From positions 20,575,063 to 20,639,062 of the forward strand of contig CM036179.1 in assembly GCA_020631735.1 (NCBI GenBank): 64,000 bases of DNA, given 5' to 3'. Within the stretch, counting starts at the first letter, position 1, and the number at the start of each line of letters is the position of its first letter. The notes beneath the pieces are model-generated. The model made no database searches. It was not told the origin of the DNA and saw only the letters and a list, made by a program, of their open reading frames with translations. Source of the DNA: Saccharum officinarum (lineage: Eukaryota; Streptophyta; Magnoliopsida; Poales; Poaceae). The position numbers and the translations under genes were made by a program. Of the stretch, positions 59,997 through 64,000 are shown piece by piece.

Positions 59997-61300
59997 GAGC
60001 GGTACGGTTTTAAATTTTCGCAGTTCAGTCGAGCTTAGAGCATCTCCACCCGTTTCAAAAAACCACTTAGCAAGTCAATAAGTTTCTCAAGTGGCCATAA
60101 AAAGTTGGGATTCTGTTTCTTGGCTTCCTCCAATCTTTTTTGAAATCTTGCTCCTAAAAGATAAATGACAATTTTACATAAGGAATCCTAGACAATTTTC
60201 AAATCACCCAACTATTTTATGACTTTCTTTCTTTCTTGTATATTTGTATTATGAAATCACATATGGTTAGTGTTGATAATCAAATTTAGCCTATCATCCA
60301 ACTATTTTACATGCTCTTAATGGCCCTACCTATTTGCTTGGTACAGCTCTATTAGATTGTTCCAAGAACCACGTACACGATTTGAAGTTTTTAGGGTATA
60401 ATAAAACAAAATTGTCTAAAAATGTTTATATGGTTAGTGTTGATAATCAATTTTAGCCTACCAGTATCAGGTCAAATATTTGTCCGTTGAATAAAGACCT
60501 TTTGAATCAATTTCAAAGCGAAGTCATCAGATATTCAAAAGGCCTAGTCATATCAATTAAGGCTGAATCAATTTGGTTTTGGGATCCAACGTGCATGCAC
60601 TGCAACGAAATTCCAAGGAAGGATCATCAATACGTGCATTCATGCACGTGTGTTAATTATGGATGAGTGCATAAGGAAAACATGGACACGTTTTGTTCCG
60701 GTTCGGCTTGGGATGATACGTGGAATTTTTCAATAAAAAAGTAGTGTTAGCCGGACTAGAGTAGTTTAATTTAGTTTGAGATCTAGAACTCATTACACTA
60801 AATCATCCTAATTGAACCAAACCCACCTATTATTATCTTTTTATCATGTCTTGTATCATCGTACCCTACTTTTGTTTTATGGTCTTCGTTGTTTTAATGA
60901 TAGTGAAGTTTTAGAGCGATTAGGTCGTCAGCAGTCTATAGCCGTTGCACGTCCCAGGTTCCACCAAGACGTGTGGGTTACTGGGGTAGTGTCGTCTGTC
61001 GTGTGGTCGGCTCGTCGTTGCCAAATTGGTTGCAGACAAAAACTGGTGGCTGCCGCAGGCCTGGGATGCTTGCTTCTATACGGTATGGCCCGGCCCGCCG
61101 TCATTTTCATCATAAAAAAGGTGAAATTTTACGGCGCACCGAAAAGGGTAGTCAGATGGCTATAAAATAAAATAAGAAGAACTAATACGGGAGAAACTTA
61201 AGTTATGGACAGAGATCTAAAATATGTGGGTTTAGAATAAAAAAAATATATGTGTTAGAAATTATTTGTAAAATAAAAATTAAAGGATAGAATAGTACTT
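59997..61300. other. AT-rich spacer, no gene seen
   Basis: Mostly AT-rich. GAGCATCTCCACC at 60040 resembles the start of a common grass MITE type, but I could not find its other end. A 36-base segment is repeated at 60261 and 60428. The 117-codon ORF at 60812 has no recognisable features. Confidence 0.5.
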
Positions 61301-61830
61301 TATATCCCTCGTCTTCGTGTCTCCTTCACGCGAACCCGCTGCTCCAACGGTTCCTCCTCGCCGTGCGCCACGCAGGCCGCGCAGCAACTGAGCCACCAGG
61401 GCGGCAAGACCGTGGGCCACGCGCAGCAGCGTAAGGAGGACGTGGCGCACGCCGCCATGGGGCACGCCGACCAGGGCGGTGCACAGGTGCAGCATGTCAT
61501 GCAGCAAGCCGACGTCGAGGCTGTCAAGAATGCCGTCACCGGCATGAGCGACCAAGAGATCAACGATGCATGCACCCGCAGCTACCCTGCCATGTGCATC
61601 CGTTCACAAATTCGATTGATGTCCTGGCTCAAGAGCAGAGCACGGCGTACGGTTCAGGCTGGCGTTCGGCACGCGTACGATACGCACAATTACCGCAATA
61701 AGAAGTACGTCGACATCGGCTGCCTCGTCGGCGGCCGCAAGCTCTTCGTCTGGACACTTGGGGTGCTCCTCGTGGTCAACCTCGTCCGCGGCCGCCGCAT
61801 CTTGTCCAGGCTCCGCGCGCTCGCCGCTGC
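61300..61830 (+). other. GC-rich coding-like remnant, unrecognised
   Basis: Composition jumps to GC-rich with codon-like periodicity. The frame through 61412-61830 is open, Gln/His/Ala-rich at first (HAQQRKEDVAHAAMGHADQ), then basic, then a hydrophobic run (LFVWTLGVLLVVNLV, about 61745-61790) followed by Arg-rich residues, a layout like a single tail-anchor helix. No start codon stands out; the frame runs on upstream of 61412. It stops abruptly where LINE-like sequence begins at 61831. It could be a captured or truncated host gene fragment. I do not recognise the family. Confidence 0.35.
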
Positions 61831-61866
61831 ACAGAATTATGACTACTCTATGGTATCTTTGGAAGG
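61831..61866 (+). repeat. 36-base direct repeat, left copy
   Basis: ACAGAATTATGACTAC followed by TATGGTATCTTTGGAAGG recurs at 62279-62314 with two differences. The right copy belongs to the LINE protein (RIMTTVWYLWKA); the left copy is joined to the LINE's truncated edge. Confidence 0.8.
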
Positions 61867-62435
61867 GTGTTTGCTCTGCTAAAGAAGCTTTTAGATTTCT
61901 GAATTCTCAGGTGCAGGTTCATCATAGTAGACAAGGCTCAAGAGGTATCAGTGACCAAGCAATTGAAATTCTGAGAAGAATTTGGAAGCACAAGCTCCTC
62001 CCACCTAACATCAAAACCTTTGCATGGAGGGTGATCAGAAGAGCTATTGCTACAGGGGTGCGTGCGGGGAACCTGTCCACAAGGATAAGTAAGAACTGTG
62101 ACAACTGCAATATGCTTGAAAATGACTCTCATTTATTCTTTGACTGCAATTTTGCAAGAGCTGTTTGGTTCTCTTCCAAAACCCCTCTTCGCACTTCAAT
62201 GCTTCCTTTTGAGCAGGATGGTGTACAGGACATCCTTTCCAGGATTGTCAAGACAACCACCACAGATGTTGAGTTGCACAGAATTATGACTACCGTATGG
62301 TATCTTTGGAAGGCAAGGAATGATTTAACAGATAACCCCTTCTGGGATCATGAAAAACAAATTACCTCTTTTGCAGGCTCAAACTTAAATGGAGCAGTCA
62401 CCCACGGCCTCTCACCTTCAAGGTCATGTTCATCT

Positions 62436-62545
62436 GGCTTATAATCCGTCTTATTCGGCTTGTTTTTTCAGCCGGAACAGTATTTTTCTCTCACAAAAAA
62501 TCAGCCAACAGTGTTTTTCAGCCGGCTTATAATTCCAGCCGAACG
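62436..62545. repeat. Short dispersed grass repeat (MITE-like) inside the LINE
   Basis: About 110 bases with repeated CAGCCGG and GGCTTATAAT motifs (62436 and 62523) around TATTTTTCTCTCACAAAA. I recognise this as a type of short repeat common in grass DNA, but see no clean terminal inverted repeats. It separates the zf-RVT and RNase H parts of the LINE. Confidence 0.45.
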
Positions 62546-62595
62546 GCGCCCTCAAATCAGGTGGAGGTTGGCGCCCTCAAATCAGGTGGAGGTTG
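62546..62595 (+). repeat. Perfect 25-base tandem duplication
   Basis: The 25-base unit 62546-62570 (GCGCCCTCAAATCAGG to GGAGGTTG) is repeated exactly at 62571-62595, directly after the MITE-like repeat. Confidence 0.9.
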
Positions 62596-63184
62596 GCTTT
62601 TGCTCGAATTTTTATATTTGCAGGTTGCCTACCTTGCTTGGAGGACCAAGGTGCTACTCGGATGCTGCTGTTGAACCTGATGGCATATCTGCGGAGGCAA
62701 AAACTACTGGACTAAGTATTTCTCCTAGATCCAAATCACCAGACCAAGTGCTATGTCAAAGCAAAAGTGGATCAAGTCACTTCTGTCTTAATGGCAGAAT
62801 CGGCTGCCATGACTATGGCTGCAAAAATCAGTTCAACGTTGGGATTTTGTGGCATGACTTTCCTCACTGATAGTCAACAGCTTGCAAATTTGTTCAATGG
62901 TCCAGATCTGCATACGCCGCCGCACTGGAACATCAAGCCATTCACTCAAAGATTTCTGAATGATATGATAAACTGCAATTGGAAGATGATGAAGATCCAG
63001 AGAGATTTAAACACCACAGCTCATGTGTTAGCATCCCAGGCTTTCAGAAGCTCTGTGCCAAATGTAAACTATGATGTCCTATCTTGTAGCAATGGCAATC
63101 ATGTAAACAGCTGCCCTATCCTAGAGGCGCTGAGAGGTGTAAACTGGGAGGGTTTCTCCCTTCTCGCAGCATCTTGCTGCTAAT

Positions 63185-63190
63185 AATAAA
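63185..63190 (+). terminator. Polyadenylation signal of the LINE
   Basis: AATAAA 13 bases before the 15-A tail (63204-63218). Confidence 0.6.
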
Positions 63191-63261
63191 TTGTCTTTTT
63201 GTCAAAAAAAAAAAAAAACCCTCCTCGAACCTCCTCCCTTCCCCTCTCCGCCGCCGCCACC

Positions 63262-64000
63262 ATGCTCCGCGCCGCCCTCACCTCCGGCGGCGGCCGCCTC
63301 ACCGCCTTCGTACCCCGCCACCTCGGTCGCCTCCTCTCCTCCTCTTCCTCATCATCATCCACCATCGCCGCCCTCTTCTCCGACCCCACCCCGCCCGCTG
63401 ACCCGGCCGCCGCGATCCAGTCCGCCGGCGTCGACCTCTCCCACCCGGACACCGTCCCTGCGCTCCTCCTCGACCCGGGGCTCGCGGGAAACTACCCCGC
63501 GGCCTCGCGGTTCTTCTCCTGGGCCGCCTTCGATCCCGCCGCCAAGGCCGCCCTCAACTCCCGGTCCTTCAACTCCATGCTCCAGCTCGCCGCCGCGCAC
63601 GGCGACGCCGAGCGCTTCTGGTCCCTCGTCACCTCCATGCGGTCCAAGGGCTACGGAATCTCCAAGGCCGCCTTCCGTGCCGCCTCCGAGAGCTTCCGGG
63701 CCAAGGACATGGCCAGGGACGCCGACCTTCTCCAGGACGCCTTCGCCGCGCACGGCAGGAACGCGGCGGCGGCCGAGGTATGCAAAGTTCTCCGGGCGCC
63801 GGACAAGGATGACTCCTCGAAGCTGGCCATGCTGAGTGAATCGGGGGTTGAGGTGACTGATGAGTTGGTGGCATTGGTGGTGGAGAAGGTCGGTCAATTC
63901 CCGCGGCAGGCAATGGTGTTCTTCCGATGGGTGGAGCAGTCAGCTGGGTCTGGAATTGGTTGGGGCAAGGTTTACAATGCGATGGCAAGGGTTCTCGGCC
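63262..64000 (+). CDS. PPR-superfamily protein, probably mitochondrial (N-terminal part; runs off the window)
   Basis: Open for all 246 codons to the window edge. The ATG at 63262 sits in a strong context (GCCGCCACCATGC). The N-terminus is Arg-rich, without acidic residues for about 40 positions, and has a run of eight Ser, as in an organelle transit peptide. From about residue 102, SFNSMLQLAAAHGDAERFW...MRSKGYG fits the two-helix PPR pattern, and a second repeat seems to start at residue 237 (VYNAMARVLG). PPR proteins bind organellar RNA for editing, splicing or stability; the exact role is unknown. The first about 173 codons end almost always in G or C, then third-position GC drops. The overlapping frame at 63191-63835 and its antisense are GC artefacts. 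Confidence 0.78.
   Translation, partial: MLRAALTSGGGRLTAFVPRHLGRLLSSSSSSSSTIAALFSDPTPPADPAAAIQSAGVDLSHPDTVPALLLDPGLAGNYPAASRFFSWAAFDPAAKAALNSRSFNSMLQLAAAHGDAERFWSLVTSMRSKGYGISKAAFRAASESFRAKDMARDADLLQDAFAAHGRNAAAAEVCKVLRAPDKDDSSKLAMLSESGVEVTDELVALVVEKVGQFPRQAMVFFRWVEQSAGSGIGWGKVYNAMARVLG

Larger units (their letters stand above)
61868..63218 (+). mobile_element. 5'-truncated non-LTR retrotransposon (zf-RVT plus RNase H)
   Basis: The frame 61758-62444 carries from about 61868 a zf-RVT domain: GVCSAKEAFRFLN, KHKLLPPNIKTFAWRV, then CDNCNMLENDSHLFFDC (about 62097-62147). A plant-LINE RNase H follows: RCYSDAAVEPDG near 62654, then, after a frameshift near 62720, AESAAMTMAAK and FLTDSQQLANLF (62767-63183). 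Between the two domains lie a short dispersed repeat and a 25-base tandem duplication. AATAAA at 63185-63190 and 15 A at 63204-63218 mark the 3' end. Inactive. It ends 43 bases before the PPR start codon. Confidence 0.8.

Noticed and set aside
60812..61165. 117-codon plus-strand ORF
   Set aside because: No recognisable motif, no GC or codon signal typical of the neighbouring gene; probably chance.
63191..63835. 214-codon Pro/Ser/Arg-rich ORF and a 180-codon antisense ORF (63355-63897)
   Set aside because: Shadow frames of the GC-rich PPR gene; the frame from 63262 has the transit-peptide and PPR features and stays open to the edge.

Overview
This window is plant nuclear DNA from a grass. The evidence is long nested Ty1/copia retrotransposons of the Sirevirus (SIRE/Maximus) type, an extremely GC-rich gene start with a GC gradient, and L1-type LINEs with a plant zf-RVT/RNase H layout. 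A panicoid grass is a reasonable guess, but the sequence does not fix the species. Nearly everything up to about 60 kb is transposon. The only clear host gene is a pentatricopeptide-repeat (PPR) protein gene that starts at 63262 and runs off the right edge.

Layout. (1) Bases 1-153 and 15915-16327 are one LTR of a copia family (family B, element B1), split by a family A Sirevirus (A1, 154-15914, + strand, target duplication GGCGC). (2) Bases 16328-16777 are a 450-bp remnant of a Mutator-like (MULE) transposase gene on the minus strand. (3) A second family B element (B2, + strand) runs from 16778 to 57642. Its pol is split in the reverse transcriptase by a probable minus-strand solo LTR (element C, from 22773, duplication GCTTG). 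C is itself split by a minus-strand family A Sirevirus (A2, from 25916, duplication ACGGC). The nesting order is MULE, then B2, then C, then A2. (4) Bases 57643-58320 are low-information flank. A truncated LINE follows (about 58320-59996), then AT-rich spacer, then a GC-rich unrecognised remnant (about 61300-61830). A second LINE (about 61868-63218) has its poly(A) tail 43 bases before the PPR start codon.

The two runs of 100 N (7306-7405 and 42697-42796) are scaffold gaps, and both are flanked by repeated sequence. Bases 2702-7305 are repeated as 7406-11999. Bases about 27050-42696 are repeated as 42797-58469. Single-base indels pile up toward the gaps on both sides. I read these as unmerged overlapping contig ends, not biological duplications. 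Without them A1 is about 11.06 kb, A2 about 11.05 kb and B2 about 10.2 kb. Many apparent gag/pol frameshifts near the gaps are therefore probably sequencing error. Damage away from the gaps, or shared by both copies, is probably real: B2 gag nonsense codons, the A2 pol frameshift, LINE stops.

Both Sirevirus families share the same plan. A long LTR carries an array of CGCGTCCGGTCA-like half-palindromes just upstream of a TATAAATA box. It is followed by a tRNA-iMet primer site, a gag with two distant CCHC knuckles and a coiled coil, and a pol ordered protease-integrase-RT-RNase H. A 1.1-1.2 kb tail without an ORF but with repeated polypurine tracts leads to the 3' LTR. By eye the A1 LTRs differ at roughly a dozen sites, whereas the B2 LTRs differ at about two dozen sites in 640 bp, mostly transitions. 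B2 is thus older, in agreement with the nesting.
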